Source: Volutella citrinella
Lineage: Eukaryota > Ascomycota > Sordariomycetes > Hypocreales > Nectriaceae
Direction of reading: 5' to 3'
Assembly (NCBI GenBank): GCA_034401135.1
Contig: JAWZSP010000005.1
Span: 3,100,001-3,164,000 of the forward strand
DNA: 64,000 nt
Below the pieces are notes generated by a model. That model did no database searches and was not told the origin of the DNA. It saw only the letters and a program-made list of their open reading frames with translations. A program made the translations under genes and the position numbers. Of the stretch, positions 11,067 through 22,771 are shown one piece after another. Numbering within the stretch: the first letter of the stretch is position 1; every line of letters starts with the position of its first letter.

Positions 11067-12505
11067 TCACAAGAAGTAGTCCGCCACCGGCTTCTTGGCC
11101 GGCATGCCGCGCGAGTCTTGCGGCGCCGCCTGGAACACACGGTACCGACGAGCAGGCCCGCTGCGTGGCACAACGGGTCCGACATCATTCTCCAAAAGGC
11201 CGGTCCCGGAGCCACCCACACCTCCGTCACTTCGCCCGATATCGCCGTTGCTGCGGGCAAACATGCCTGTGCCAGACTCATCCTCGCAGAGCTCGAGGAC
11301 AGCGGCGACGTTGCCACAGCGGTAGCAGTAATTGGGGGCGGACCAGACCGTGACGATGGAGGCATCAAACATCTCCTTGAACCCTTCCATAACGAGTTGG
11401 TGTGCACGCGCGATGAGGCTGAGGTCGTTGCGGTGGTTGAAGACCTTGACAATATCAGCTCCGAAGAGGAAGCCTGCACCACGCGGCGAGAGGCCCCAGC
11501 CATCGATCTCGTCCGGATCTGACCAGAGGAGGTCGCACATGGCGCCTTCATGAGGCACCTCCTGCTTCCTATCTATCAACCGGATCTTATCAACCGTGTC
11601 GATGAGCGGACTGAGGCCGCCATGGACGCACAATACTGCACCGGCCGGGTTTCCCACGCTGCCGCTGCTTGAGCCTGACGCGCCGGAGCCTGGGGGACCG
11701 GTCCTGTCGCCCGCGCCCGTGACGGGGCTGGACATTTGCTCCTGTGCCGTGCTTTCTTGGGGTCGCCTTCGGGGGAAGCGGCTCATGATAGCGCCGCTCT
11801 GGTCGCAGACTTCGATCTCAGTCTCCTCGTCCACAGGTTCGGCCCCGGGCGAGAGTGTGTTTGACGTGCCGAGGACGATGGCGCCGAGGGCCAGGTAGTC
11901 AAAGACGTCGCAACAATAACGCCACACATTGGCGCTTCCATACTTTCGCAGGCATTCGTCGTAGAAGCCATAGACGGTGGTGATCTGTCGTGACTCGTGG
12001 TTTCCTCGGATGAGCGTCATTCGGTCGGGGTATCGGACTTTCAGGCAGAGAAGCAGGAGGAAGGATTCGAGAGAGTAAAAGCCACGATCGACAAAGTCGC
12101 CTGAAGTACGAGGCAAGGTTAGCTGGGAGCGAGAAAGGGTGTGACGAGATTCGGCCTACCCATGAAGAGATAGTTGGTGTCGGGGACGTCGCCGCCGACT
12201 CGAAACAGCTCCATTAAGTCGTGGAACTGTCCATGGATGTCACCGCAAATCTAGGGACTTCTCAGCCGCTGTAGTCTGGTCAAACTGAACGGTCTCGGCC
12301 ATACCGTTACTGGTGCGTTTACTGTCACGACGTTGCCCTCCTCGATCAGCAGCTCTCGCGCCTTGTGGCAGAGCTCTCGGACTTGTGGTTCGGGAATCGG
12401 TCGACAAGCGCGCAGCTGCGCAATAGCTCTGCACCCATGTGTCAGCCATCAGGCACTGGCTAAAGCGGAGAATGGCTCGTCGCCTTACTTATCGAGATCG
12501 CTCAT
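11067..12505 (-). CDS. PPG1: PPG1 serine/threonine phosphatase catalytic subunit
   Basis: Exons are 12505-12489, 12428-12305, 12250-12160 and 12100-11067, giving 421 aa; all joins keep phase. The metallophosphatase signatures are GDIHGQ (50-55), GDFVDRG (78-84), GNHE (110-113), CVHGG (about 235-239), and a C-terminal HQLVMEGF and [11 protein letters not shown] region. The chain ends in ADYFL, the carboxymethylated tail type of the PP2A/PP4/PP6/Ppg1 group. Near-identity to fungal Ppg1 in blocks such as [18 protein letters not shown] supports the assignment. Family role: PP2A-like phosphatase linked to STRIPAK-type signalling, glycogen and cell-wall or virulence traits in fungi. A low-complexity insert of about 75 residues (roughly 157-231) separates two catalytic blocks. 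A second Ser/Gly-rich stretch lies before the tail. The first exon is only 17 nt. Confidence 0.93.
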
Positions 12506-13144
12506 GGTGGGCGACGGTGGGCGATCGTTGCTCTGCACGTGGGGGGGTTGGCGCGCCGCCGCTGTCGGCTTGAAGTTTTAGAAGATGGGTGTCGGTCGGG
12601 GAATCATAACATGTCGTTTGCCAGTGAGGCGCTGAAGAGATATTGGCACTCTGGCGAGGCTCAGCCACGGGAAGAATAGCAAGCTTGGTTGGTGATGTCG
12701 GTTTTTTTGCTGAAAATGTCACCCTCGCGACTCGCGACCTGCGACTTGCATGGATAAGGTGCTGGTGCCCAGACTAGCAGAGCAGTGACGACCCAACGCC
12801 AGCCTTGAGGGTACGTACCCCGCGGGATCGAAAAATAGTCCGGATTTACATTCTGCCGCCCACCGTCTCACCCCAGCCGGCGCAGCGGGCCAATCGGGCG
12901 GCGTTCAAACAATCATGCAGGCAGTGTCGAATTCAAAGTGAGCTGCTTTCGCGAAACTTCAATAATTGGGCGCCCACACCACGTACAAATCCCTCGACAG
13001 CGTTGTCCACGCCGCTTTCTCTCGGCAGGACGATGCTACGGTCACTATGTGAGTCCAATGGCCGGTCGCGACCCCAAAACCGTCTTCTAACGCCCAATTG
13101 AGACCACTAGAGCCCGTCCCTACCACTCCCTGACCCGCGGGATC
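12506..13144. promoter_or_regulatory. Divergent promoter region, PPG1 / small TM protein
   Basis: These 639 bp lie between the start codons of two divergently transcribed genes, so they must hold both promoters. I see a G-run with GGCGCGCC at about 12541-12558 but no clear TATA box. Whether regulation is shared is unknown. Confidence 0.55.
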
Positions 13145-13513
13145 ATGCCACCACTCCTTCACCCGAAATCGCGAGGCACCGCGTCCCTCTTCGCCACGAC
13201 CGTCGCCGCCTGCTTCTTCGTCGTCACGCTACCGCACCTGCTCCCATGCCCTGTGCCGCGGGCCCGATTCGCCGATGGAGATGTCATGGTGGACGAGAAC
13301 GGCCGCCGCATGCGCTGGCGGAAGAAGGAACCTCAGAGCGTGGAGGTGAAGAATGGCATCGCACAGTTCGGTGACGCATCGGCCGAAGAGATTGATCAGG
13401 CCAACCAGAGATTGAAGAGGGAATGCCCAGTGCCGAAGCCCGGCGGAATGCTGGGCGAATGGCTGGGATTCCACAAGAGCAGCGAAGAGATGATGCCCAG
13501 GGCCAGCAAATAG
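13145..13513 (+). CDS. Small one-TM protein, conserved hypothetical
   Basis: A single exon encodes 122 aa. Residues 1-11 are basic, residues about 12-32 form one hydrophobic segment, and the remainder is soluble and charged. CPVP occurs twice, once just after the membrane segment (LLPCPVPRARF) and once near the C terminus (ECPVPKPGG). ENGRRMRWRKK is strongly basic. The layout (basic N terminus, one membrane span, short soluble domain) fits a small mitochondrial inner-membrane or ER protein. I do not recognise a named family and give no function. The start ATG at 13145 is the only one that includes the membrane segment. Coding composition and the well-formed protein argue for a real gene. Confidence 0.72.
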   Translation: MPPLLHPKSRGTASLFATTVAACFFVVTLPHLLPCPVPRARFADGDVMVDENGRRMRWRKKEPQSVEVKNGIAQFGDASAEEIDQANQRLKRECPVPKPGGMLGEWLGFHKSSEEMMPRASK

Positions 13514-16500
13514 CGAAAGATATCCAATTGCAAATAAAACAACGTCAAATTTCATGCCAGAGCTCCCATTTTCGCCAATTCGCACATCATTGAGCTTCAG
13601 CGTCAAATGTGGCCTGAGAAGGCCGTCCTGCTTGGGCAAATGTGTCATACGATGGAGGCTCGATCGGCGAAGCCGGGGTGGGTATATTATATGGCTCGCT
13701 CAACCAGGAACTGAACACTTATCCGCTGCGCTCATGGCATTAGTTGCTAACGACAAAAATTCTCTCCAAAGTCTCAGGTATATTTTCGGCTTGCTATCTC
13801 CAATTGGCCAATCTATCCCCTCCCAGCAGCTGTTTTCCGGTGACGGAGGCCACCGCGATGTGTGGAGGCACTAGTCGTAGGGCAACGACGGCATTCTTGA
13901 TCGATGCCATCGCCGGCCCGGATACATATACAGGCAACTATCAACAAATTTCACGGACTTCACACCAGATGCCATTTGTATCACTCTGCAGGACGCGGAA
14001 GTGCACTGAGTGAAATACTATACAATGACGAGGCCGACATTGATATCAGCTGACAATCTAGTAGCTTGAAATACCAAGGACTTCATATACATACAACGGC
14101 GATAGTAATATGATCTTGTGATAAAAGGGTTCAAAAACCACACAGCGATGCCAGTCATTGCTCCTAGGTGCCCCTGTTAGTTGCGCGAAGCTATATGGTG
14201 CGGATGAGAGTTGCATAGAAAGGCGGGATTTGTATACTCCTTGATGTAGGCAAATCGAATTGTAACGGCTGCACTGGCGACGCATGCCATCATCATAATA
14301 GGGAATAGGGCTATTTTGTCTTCCAATCCATGTTCAACTTATATACGAGGAACCCGGGCAGGATTGCACAGCTGAACTCTGATATTACGCTGAACACGCT
14401 CTGGAGATAATTACCTGAGGGCAAGGATCAAACGATGTGGATGTTCCGGGTTGTCCGTTGTGCTAGCAATAGCACACCGGGTTGCACCAAAAAAATGCAT
14501 ACGAGTAAGAACACCAGTCCTGTCCACGCTGTGATATGGACCGTTCCGTAGATGATCTAAACATCAAGCTTGCGGTTCGTGATTCGAAGAAGAAAGTAAC
14601 GAATGGAGGTTTTAGAAGCAGCCATTGTGACACAGTACAGGGGAGGGCAGTACCACCAATACTCCGACTGTTTAGCTTTCCATTCGGGTATGGAGGAGAC
14701 ACCAGCAATCAAGAGGCGACGGTTGGACAGAGAGCGGCCCCAGATTGCGGCTCCATGTCAACCCAAGGAGCGGGAGATTTTGAGACGCCACAGCCATTGG
14801 CCATTTAACCCGTACCGAACAGCGCATTATGAGCCTCGGCGGTTTATCCTACCGACCGGACCGTGGCCGACGCCCAGGCCGTCAGATCATCACGCTGTGT
14901 TAATTCCCAACAACTTCATTGGCCGTCTTCAACCAAGCGGCTAGTTGCAACACATCAAGCCCAACATGGCGAAAAGCCAGCACCCTCCAGGATGATGCGA
15001 CGAGAAGGATTATCGGAACATGTACGAGCTACATATCTTTCACTCTGCTCACGCCAAAGTCCAGAACGAGCATAAAGGCGTCAGGTAAAAACTCCGACAG
15101 TGGCTTGTTGGGCAAAGTCGCCTGTCCGTAGGCCGATGGCTTGATGAGCTAGAACCGGCAACGACGATCATCCAATATATCGAAGACAGGAAGCTCACGT
15201 GAGCGTTTTCACTTTACAAGCCAGAGGCTAGCGTTCCTCGTCTCAGTTTCGGTGGAAAGACAAACGTCCAGGTCCGATGGTCTAACGGGCGTCTAAGCAA
15301 GCTATGACAACAACGAACGGGATAGCTGCCACAGCCACACCACTGGGCAGCTATCAAGCACCCATATCAACAAGCAACAGCCAACAATGTGCGAGCAATG
15401 ACAAGGACGAGGTATCGACGACAAGGTTTACTTACACGGGTGGGTTTTGGCAGGGATGTGTTTGAGACCCTTGCACACAGCCTCGACAATGTAACCCAGC
15501 AACCAATCGCCGCTGACGGGCGGCCAGATACAGTGATTTGCAGCTGTTCGTCGAGCATAGCGAGGGAACTGGCCGTCTTTTCTATCATCCAAGAAGTCCA
15601 ACACCAGGAGTCCGCTGCTGACCAGTTGTTCACATCAGAATGCTAGTAAAATACTAATCATGTATGAGTCTTGTCCAGTGTCGTCGTGGACAAGCCGGCA
15701 TGAGAACGCTGCGGCAAACAAAACTTCCGAAATTGCCCTCGGCGGCCCTTGATCCCGCGCTACTATGCACCCCGGGAAGTAAGACACTTGAGCTACATAG
15801 TACGAAGTATGACGATGGAGTCGCAAAGGTTTATCGACATGGACTCCGGGGCATGCCAGTTAAAGATGTTTAGGATGCAGCCTAGCGCAGCTCTGTATTG
15901 CTTGAAGGGTGCTGAGTCGGCTAGCTGTGGAAATGAAAACTGTTTCAATGTTCTGGGTAATCAGCCCGAACATCCATGCCATGTTTGGCAACAAAACCCT
16001 CGCCGACATGCATCGATGCCAGTGGAGTCGTATGACCCAGCCCAGCTCGCGTGATGGAACAGGCAAGGCGCGGTTCGTCGCAGACGGCTGTCCCAGAGCC
16101 AGGCTTTTTCCTCGTCGCGTTGAGCATTTGACGTTGGGACAGAGGTCACCTGTCAAATGCGCATTTTCACGGTGCGGAACGGCGCGGCCACGTTTTAGAT
16201 TCGGTTCGTCGAGGATGACGACAGCGAAAAAGTCGATCGGGCCTCGGAGGGCCTGATGACGCTGAGGGCGAGCTGGCGCCCGTCGACGAACCCTGTTTTG
16301 AGCTTAGCCGCCGTTTCTTAGTGGCTCACGGGGCGGCGTTGGTCGGCTAAGGCACACGCAGCACTAATTAGTCGGCGACTCGACGCCCCCAAGGCACTCA
16401 GCGTAGGTGGCTTCGTTGGTGCAGGACAAGGCACTCTGGACGAGAGCGATTCAAGGCCCGAATCCCTACGGAGGGCGCCTGCTGCCAGTTGACCCGCCTC

Positions 16501-17085
16501 CGCTCCCACCGAGTCCTAGCGCCCTAGAATTAGCGACTGGATTGGGCAATCATTGGCAACAGCGCGCTGGAACGGCAACCAGCAACACAAGGGGGCGCCG
16601 CTTCCGAAGAAACCAGCTAAATTAGGCCCATTCCTCCATTTTGCGCGCGTAATGAGCACGTTGTAATGAGCGGCAGTGGTGGAAGGATTTAGGTGCCAGC
16701 GATAACGAGTCTGAGGCGCTGCGCCGACTCCAGCTCAGCTCAGCTCAGCCCAACCTGAATCCCCCCGTTCGTCCATCCATCAGAACCGAGACACAACATC
16801 CACACCCACGGCAGGCACCTGACGGCGCATGCACACACCTATCCGTCGACTCGACAGTCACCTGTCTTTCGCTCGCCGCTCCTCCTCCACCTCGCCTTTC
16901 TCTTCCGTCATAGATCCCGCTCCCTCGCCCGCCGCAAGCGCCGCGGCCCGTCGCTCCCTTCAACGCAACGACGTCGTTGCCATGCTCGCTGGATACAAGA
17001 ATGCTCTACGCCTGCTCCCGACGCTCCCGACAGACTGAAGAGGTGGCCCAACAACCACCAGCAACTCCCGCGCCCGGCTGGGGCC
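13514..17085. other. Long intergenic stretch
   Basis: About 3.6 kb with no supportable gene. A 113-codon plus-strand frame (14603-14944) has a basic start and an FNPY/FILPTGPWPTP segment, but no family is recognised. The 14040-14340 part is AT-rich. A tandem pentamer CAGCT (3.8 copies) lies at 16731-16749. The last 300 bp are CT-rich and form the SRF1 leader. Confidence 0.5.
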
Positions 17086-18266
17086 ATGACATCCTCCTCG
17101 CCCCCCAGGCCTGGCACCAACATCGACTCAACCTACTCTCGCGATTCCCACCGCACCCTTCGCAACCCTTCCAACAAGCAGAGCCTACGACTGCGCCCTC
17201 CCCGATCTCTACCGCGTACGCATGCTGCCCCTCGCGTTGCGACGCTGAGCCCGATTGACGTCAACTAACCTCCGATGCAGCATGGATTGATTCACACGAC
17301 AACAGGCTCGGCTCCGCCGGGGACGACCAGCTACGATTGCTAGACCCTCCCACCCCCGCCCTTCGGCCGCAGCATAACTCGACTCCAGGCGCACCGCAGC
17401 GCCGAGTGTCCAAGGATGGTTTCGTAGACCCGGAGGATCCTCTGCAAGGCCAGGGCCAGGGAACCAGAGGCAGGATACCTCACATCCTACGATACGGACG
17501 CGCCTCGATGCGAGGGAGAAAGTGGGATCACCTCCGAACAGCCGAGCCTGTTATCGTGCCCGGCTTCGTTCCGCCTTACATGTCGGCCGAGCGCGATGTT
17601 ACTTGGCACGATTTTGTCAGTTCCTCGAGGTGGGGGCACATGGCGAACGAAGAGTCCAAGATCGTCGACCCCGAGATCCTCAACAAGCTGCAGCCAGGCT
17701 TCAACGGACCAACCTATCAGCCATACAACGAAATCGAAGCCCAGAAACCCTCGCGCAGACGGAGAACGCTCGCGCCATACAAGCGTGTGTGGAACATGGC
17801 CATCAGGCACGCATTTGCACCTCTCCTCTTCCGGTTGACCGTCATGGTTACCTCCATAATGGCGTTGGGCGTAGCGGCACGTGTGTACCAGATTGAACAT
17901 ATCGAGACTGGCGAAACTGCCGAGGAGACACAATCAATCGTTGCCGTGTGCGTGGATTGTGTTGCCATACCATACATTGCATACATGATCTGGGACGAGT
18001 ACACGGGCCAGCCTCTGGGCCTGCGCTCCGTCAAGTCCAAGATCTCACTCATTCTCTTAGATCTTTTCTTTATCATTTTCAAGTCAGCGAGCACAGCCCT
18101 GGCGTTTGAGAGCTTGGTCTTCCATAATCTGACGGACTCGGAGGTCAGGAACCTCTCTAAGGCGCTGGCTGCGGTCATGCTGACAGGGTTGATTGCATGG
18201 ACTATGAACTTCGCAGTGAACATTTTCAGAACAGTGGAGCGGTTGGGCGGTCACGAAGACGAATAG
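17086..18266 (+). CDS. SRF1: SRF1-like four-TM protein (phospholipase D regulator family)
   Basis: Exons are 17086-17215 and 17281-18266, giving 371 aa. The intron (65 bp) starts GTACGC and ends GATGCAG, and the join gives LPPWIDS. The N-terminal half is Pro/Ser/Arg-rich and disordered. A conserved block PPYMSAERDVTWHDF (about 140) is followed by four hydrophobic segments at about 225-246, 262-281, 298-320 and 338-360. The layout and block match the fungal family annotated as regulator of phospholipase D SRF1. In yeast Srf1 regulates Spo14. The family call rests on memory of the conserved block, so function here is inferred. A short 5' exon encoding only disordered sequence makes the start less certain. 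Confidence 0.72.
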
Positions 18267-19330
18267 GATCGTCGGGAGGCCAGGCGGAAACCCAGCAGGC
18301 AGCATCTCCCAACGCCTGTCACTTGGTGGAGACGCAGCATCAGCATCCAGTTTTATTAGTCGACGGAAGTTCTCAAGGAACCAGTATCGAGGTATTATGG
18401 TGTGGGGTGGAGTCTTGCTTTCACGCATACAACGGTCATTGTACACTAAAGCTAGTATTTTTCATTTCGTAGGGATACCACGGCGCAAGAAGGAGCATTA
18501 TTAAAAGAATCATTACGTTATTGGGGGGAAATCTAGTTCGTTTGGTTCATTCAAGGAATAACTCCCGGTGCCGCCTTCCTAGGTTGCTGCAACTGCCTCG
18601 GCGACCTCGAGTGTAACACCCACGGGCCAACTCTGTACCACCAAAGGTAATTAATTACTCGTATTCCCCGCCATCTGCCATCAAGTCAATCAACAGAGCT
18701 GTGGCTGAGCTCGTCCCCCCAGGTTGTTTGTTGCCTGTCCTGCCTGCTTCAGCCTCAGCGTTTTGGCGGTAAGTGGCGGCAGAACCAGCCACTAGGCCTT
18801 TTTCGACGCCGCCCGCTTTGACCAGCGGCCTTGGCTCAGCCAACACCTCGATGAGAACAGCTGGGGCTGACTGACTGCCTGATTCCCCTTCTTCAACAAC
18901 AGCCTTTGTTTGACCCGACGTTCACGCTTCCTTTCCTTTCTCCTTGTGACTCAGTCGGCCTCGCGTGGACCCCGTCCGGCGTATTTCAAATCCTGACGCG
19001 CCCGGACGACGCGCAGCCTTACTCTCTCTCTTCCCAGACTGTCTTGGTGCCCGCAGTGATTGCCTGCCTTGTGCCTCGTCGCAAGCCACCAACCTTCTCC
19101 CGTCGCGACGCCACGTCCTGACACCCAGCCGGACATCTTTGCTTCTCCTGGTGCCTTTGTTGCATGTACCAGGCCTTGAGAATCATTTCTATTCCTGTAT
19201 CACCATTACAGCATCTCCAGGCAGCTCGCGGCGTGGCTCTGACGACATCGTCTTGAGCCCCTCGACTTGAGCCCCGCCTCTCCCACACCGTCCGCTGATC
19301 CGCATCCCACCCTCCCGCCTGCGACAAGCG
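18267..19330. other. Intergenic stretch upstream of cullin-1
   Basis: It contains the SRF1 3' side and the cullin promoter. From about 18880 to 19330 the plus strand is CT-rich, which fits a leader. No coding frame is convincing. Confidence 0.6.
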
Positions 19331-21872
19331 ATGGCCGCCAAGATGGCTTCCTCGAGCTCGATGCCCCCGATACCCAACCGGGAGGATATCGGTGCGACGT
19401 AGGTGACTTACGCGCCCATCTGCAATCGTGATGCTGACGGGGCTACAGGTGGACCTACCTTCAGGCCGGTATCTCACGAATCATGAACGATCTCGAACAG
19501 GGCATCGATATGCAAATGTACATGGGAGTCTACACGTATGTTGTTTTCCTGGTCTCCCCGCTTGCGCTCTCCCGTGCTGACCTGATGCAGAGCCGTGCAC
19601 AACTTCTGCACGTCACAGAAGGCCGTGGGCATGGGCGGCCCAGCCATGCACTCCAACCACCGAGGAGGTACATGTCATCGTCCCACGCAATACCTGATAG
19701 GTGCTAACATCGTGCCTAGCCCACCTCCTTGGCGAGGAACTCTACAACAAGTTGATCGATTACCTCGAGCAGCACCTAGAAGGCCTAGTCCAGCAGTCCA
19801 AAGCCCACACCGACGAGGCACTCCTATCATTCTACATAAAAGAATGGGGCCGATACACGGTCGCTGCCAAATACATCCACCATCTCTTCCGCTATCTGAA
19901 CCGCCACTGGGTCAAGCGTGAGATCGACGAGGGTAAGCGAAATATCTACGATGTTTACACGCTGCACTTGGTGCAATGGCGCAGGGTCTTGTTCGAGCAA
20001 GTCTCATCCAAGGTCATGGATGCCGTCCTGAAGCTAGTGGAGAAGCAAAGGAATGGCGAGACAATTGAGCACAGCCAGATCAAGCAAGTCGTCGACTCGT
20101 TCGTGTCCTTGGGTCTCGACGAAGCCGACCCGTCCAAGTCGACTCTGGACGTTTACAGGTTCCACTTCGAGAAGCCCTTCCTGGCAGCAACTAAAGATTT
20201 CTATCTGGCTGAATCAAAGCAGTTCGTCGCCGAGAACAGCGTGGTGGAGTACATGAAGAAGGCCGAGACCCGGCTTGCTGAAGAAGAGGAGCGCGTTCGC
20301 ATGTACCTTCATGAGGACATCGCCTTCCCGCTTAAGAAGTGCTGCAACCAGGCTTTGATTGCCGATCACTCCGCTCTGCTGCGGGAGGAGTTCCAGGTCC
20401 TCCTGGATAACGACCGGGAGGAGGACATGGCCCGCATGTACAACCTGCTCTCGCGCATTCCTGATGGCCTCGACCCCCTACGGACTAAATTCGAGACTCA
20501 TGTCAGGAAAGCTGGTCTTGCCGCTGTCCAAAAGATTCAATCATCCGAAGGCGACAAGCTTGAGCCCAAGGTCTATGTGGACGCCCTTCTCGAGATCCAC
20601 ACCCAGTACCAAGGCTTGGTCAAGCGAGCGTTCAATGAAGAACCCGAATTCACACGTTCCCTGGATAACGCCTGCAGGGAGTTTGTCAACCGAAACGAAG
20701 TCTGCAAGGCAGGCTCCAATAAGTCGCCCGAGCTTCTAGCCAAGTACACCGATGTCCTGCTACGAAAGAGCAGTACCAGCATCGAGGAGGCCGAACTAGA
20801 GCGCACCCTGACCCAGATCATGACTGTATTCAAATACATTGAGGACAAGGATGTCTTCCAGAAATTCTACTCACGCATGCTGGCGAGGCGCCTGGTGCAC
20901 AGCAACTCCTCCTCAGACGATGCTGAAACTAGCATGATCAGCAAGCTCAAGGAAGCTTGTGGCTTCGAGTACACCAACAAGCTCCAGCGCATGTTCCAGG
21001 ACATGCAGATTTCAAAGGATCTGAACAAGGAGTTCCGCACTCATCTTGAGGGCGTGGAATACTCCAAGGCCGTCGACTCGACCTTCTCCATTCTGGGAAC
21101 TGGCTTCTGGCCCCTGACTGCCCCCAGCACCCACTTCAACCCGCCTCCCGAGATTGCCGCCGAGATCGAGCGCTTCATTCGCTTCTACAAGCACAAGCAC
21201 GACGGCCGCAAGCTGACTTGGCTATGGCATCTGTGCAAGGGTGAAATCAAGGCGGGCTATTGCAAGAGCAGCAAGACCCCCTACACTTTCCAGGTCTCCA
21301 TCTACCAGATGGCCATCCTTCTTCTCTTCAACGAGAAGGACACCTACACATACGACGACATGGTCAGTGCGACACAGCTGAACCCAGACGTGTTTGACCA
21401 AGCCCTTGCGGTGATCCTCAAGGCCAAGGTCCTGATTGTCGAGGGGGCTGCCGGCGAGAAGCCTGGCCCAGGCAAGTCGCTGCGCCTCAATTACGATTTC
21501 AAAAGCAAGAAGATCCGTGTCAATCTGAACCTGGGTGGTGTCAAGGAGGCCAAGGCAGAGGAGGCTGAAACAAACAAGACGATTGAGGAAGACCGCAAGC
21601 TGGTTCTTCAGGTACGTTTTACACACAGACACAATGTCTTTCCTCCCATCATGTCAAGTCCGTCAACTAACCCGAGTCCACAGTCGGCCATCGTGAGAAT
21701 CATGAAGGCTCGCAAGAAGATGAAGCACACCCAGCTCGTCAGCGAGACGATCAACCAGATCCGCTCGCGCTTCGTCCCCAAGGTCAGCGACATCAAAAAG
21801 TGCATTGAGATCCTGCTGGACAAGGAGTATCTCGAGCGCCTTGAGGATGACGAGCTCGGCTACCTTGCCTAA
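19331..21872 (+). CDS. cul1: Cullin-1 (SCF ubiquitin ligase scaffold)
   Basis: Exons are 19331-19398, 19449-19535, 19591-19667, 19720-21611 and 21684-21872, giving 770 aa. The last intron (21612-21683, 72 bp) is in frame and lacks stops, so an unspliced reading stays open; GTACGT and CCACAG ends and family alignment show it is removed. The protein has the cullin N-terminal helical repeats, the cullin homology region ([17 protein letters not shown], about 400) and a C-terminal winged helix. The neddylation motif [10 protein letters not shown] places the modified lysine at Lys716. The chain ends [14 protein letters not shown], the usual cullin-1 end. It scaffolds Skp1/F-box proteins and the Rbx1 RING subunit to ubiquitinate cell-cycle and signalling targets. 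Length and motifs separate it from cullin-3 and cullin-4. Confidence 0.96.
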
Positions 21873-22771
21873 GCTTCCTCAATCCAGCCCGCACCACCGT
21901 ATCAGCGTGGTCTATCAGCATGGTCTGTCTGCGCCAAGTCGTCGCCTCCTCGCTCGCATATCTAAGTAGTTGTCGTATTTATTGTTCCTTCCGTCCGGGC
22001 GTCGCATGTTAATTCCCGCCGAATGGGACGGGTGTTTGTTGGTTTCTTGCTTTTCGTGGCTAGGAGCAGCGGCGGGGATGCAGGGTGATGAGACAAGGAG
22101 CGGATAGGCCCAATAGATAGTTATGCGTGTGCTTAACCCTATAACCCTCTCATGATGCGTGCGGCCGCTTTCTTTTTCGGAGTTTTACCTCCGACCACGT
22201 CACTTTCCTCCTTTCTTACTCTTCTTTCCTTCTCATGATCATGTCTAGTAGTCAGTTACTCAACGACGGGAGGGCATGTGGGCTACGAAGAGGCTCACTG
22301 TGGAGCAAAATGCATCAATCAGATGTGCATATGAACTCGGGCCGCGGTAGAACAGACATACAGGATCGGGGCGGCGTTTAAAAAGCGAGATTCCGAGTCC
22401 ATGCATGAGAAAGAGTCGCGACCAAACGGTCCATTGCGTAAAAGATGCTCGTCAACATAGTGCAAGTGCATGTTGAATGTTATATTTTGGCCATTACAAT
22501 GCAATACACAAGCTCATTCCTATATAGCAGCTTCCGTTCAAACAACCCCTAAGAAATACATCACAGTTTGGCCAGCCTAAGTTGATCCAAAGTGTCCCAC
22601 TTCCCGCTCATGCTCATGCTCATGCTGTGTACCAGCTGTCTATATTGCCCAAACACCCACCCCCGGCCTTTGTTTTGCTAAACAAAGGAGCCTGTGGTTC
22701 CATTCTACTTGTCGTCATCTTGGTCATCAGTCCTTGGCCGCAGGGGCCTTCTTATCCTTGTATCCATTCTC
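21873..22771. other. Convergent intergenic stretch, cullin-1/AVL9
   Basis: It holds the 3' ends of two convergent genes. Three copies of GCTCAT lie at 22606-22623. No gene is supportable. Confidence 0.65.
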
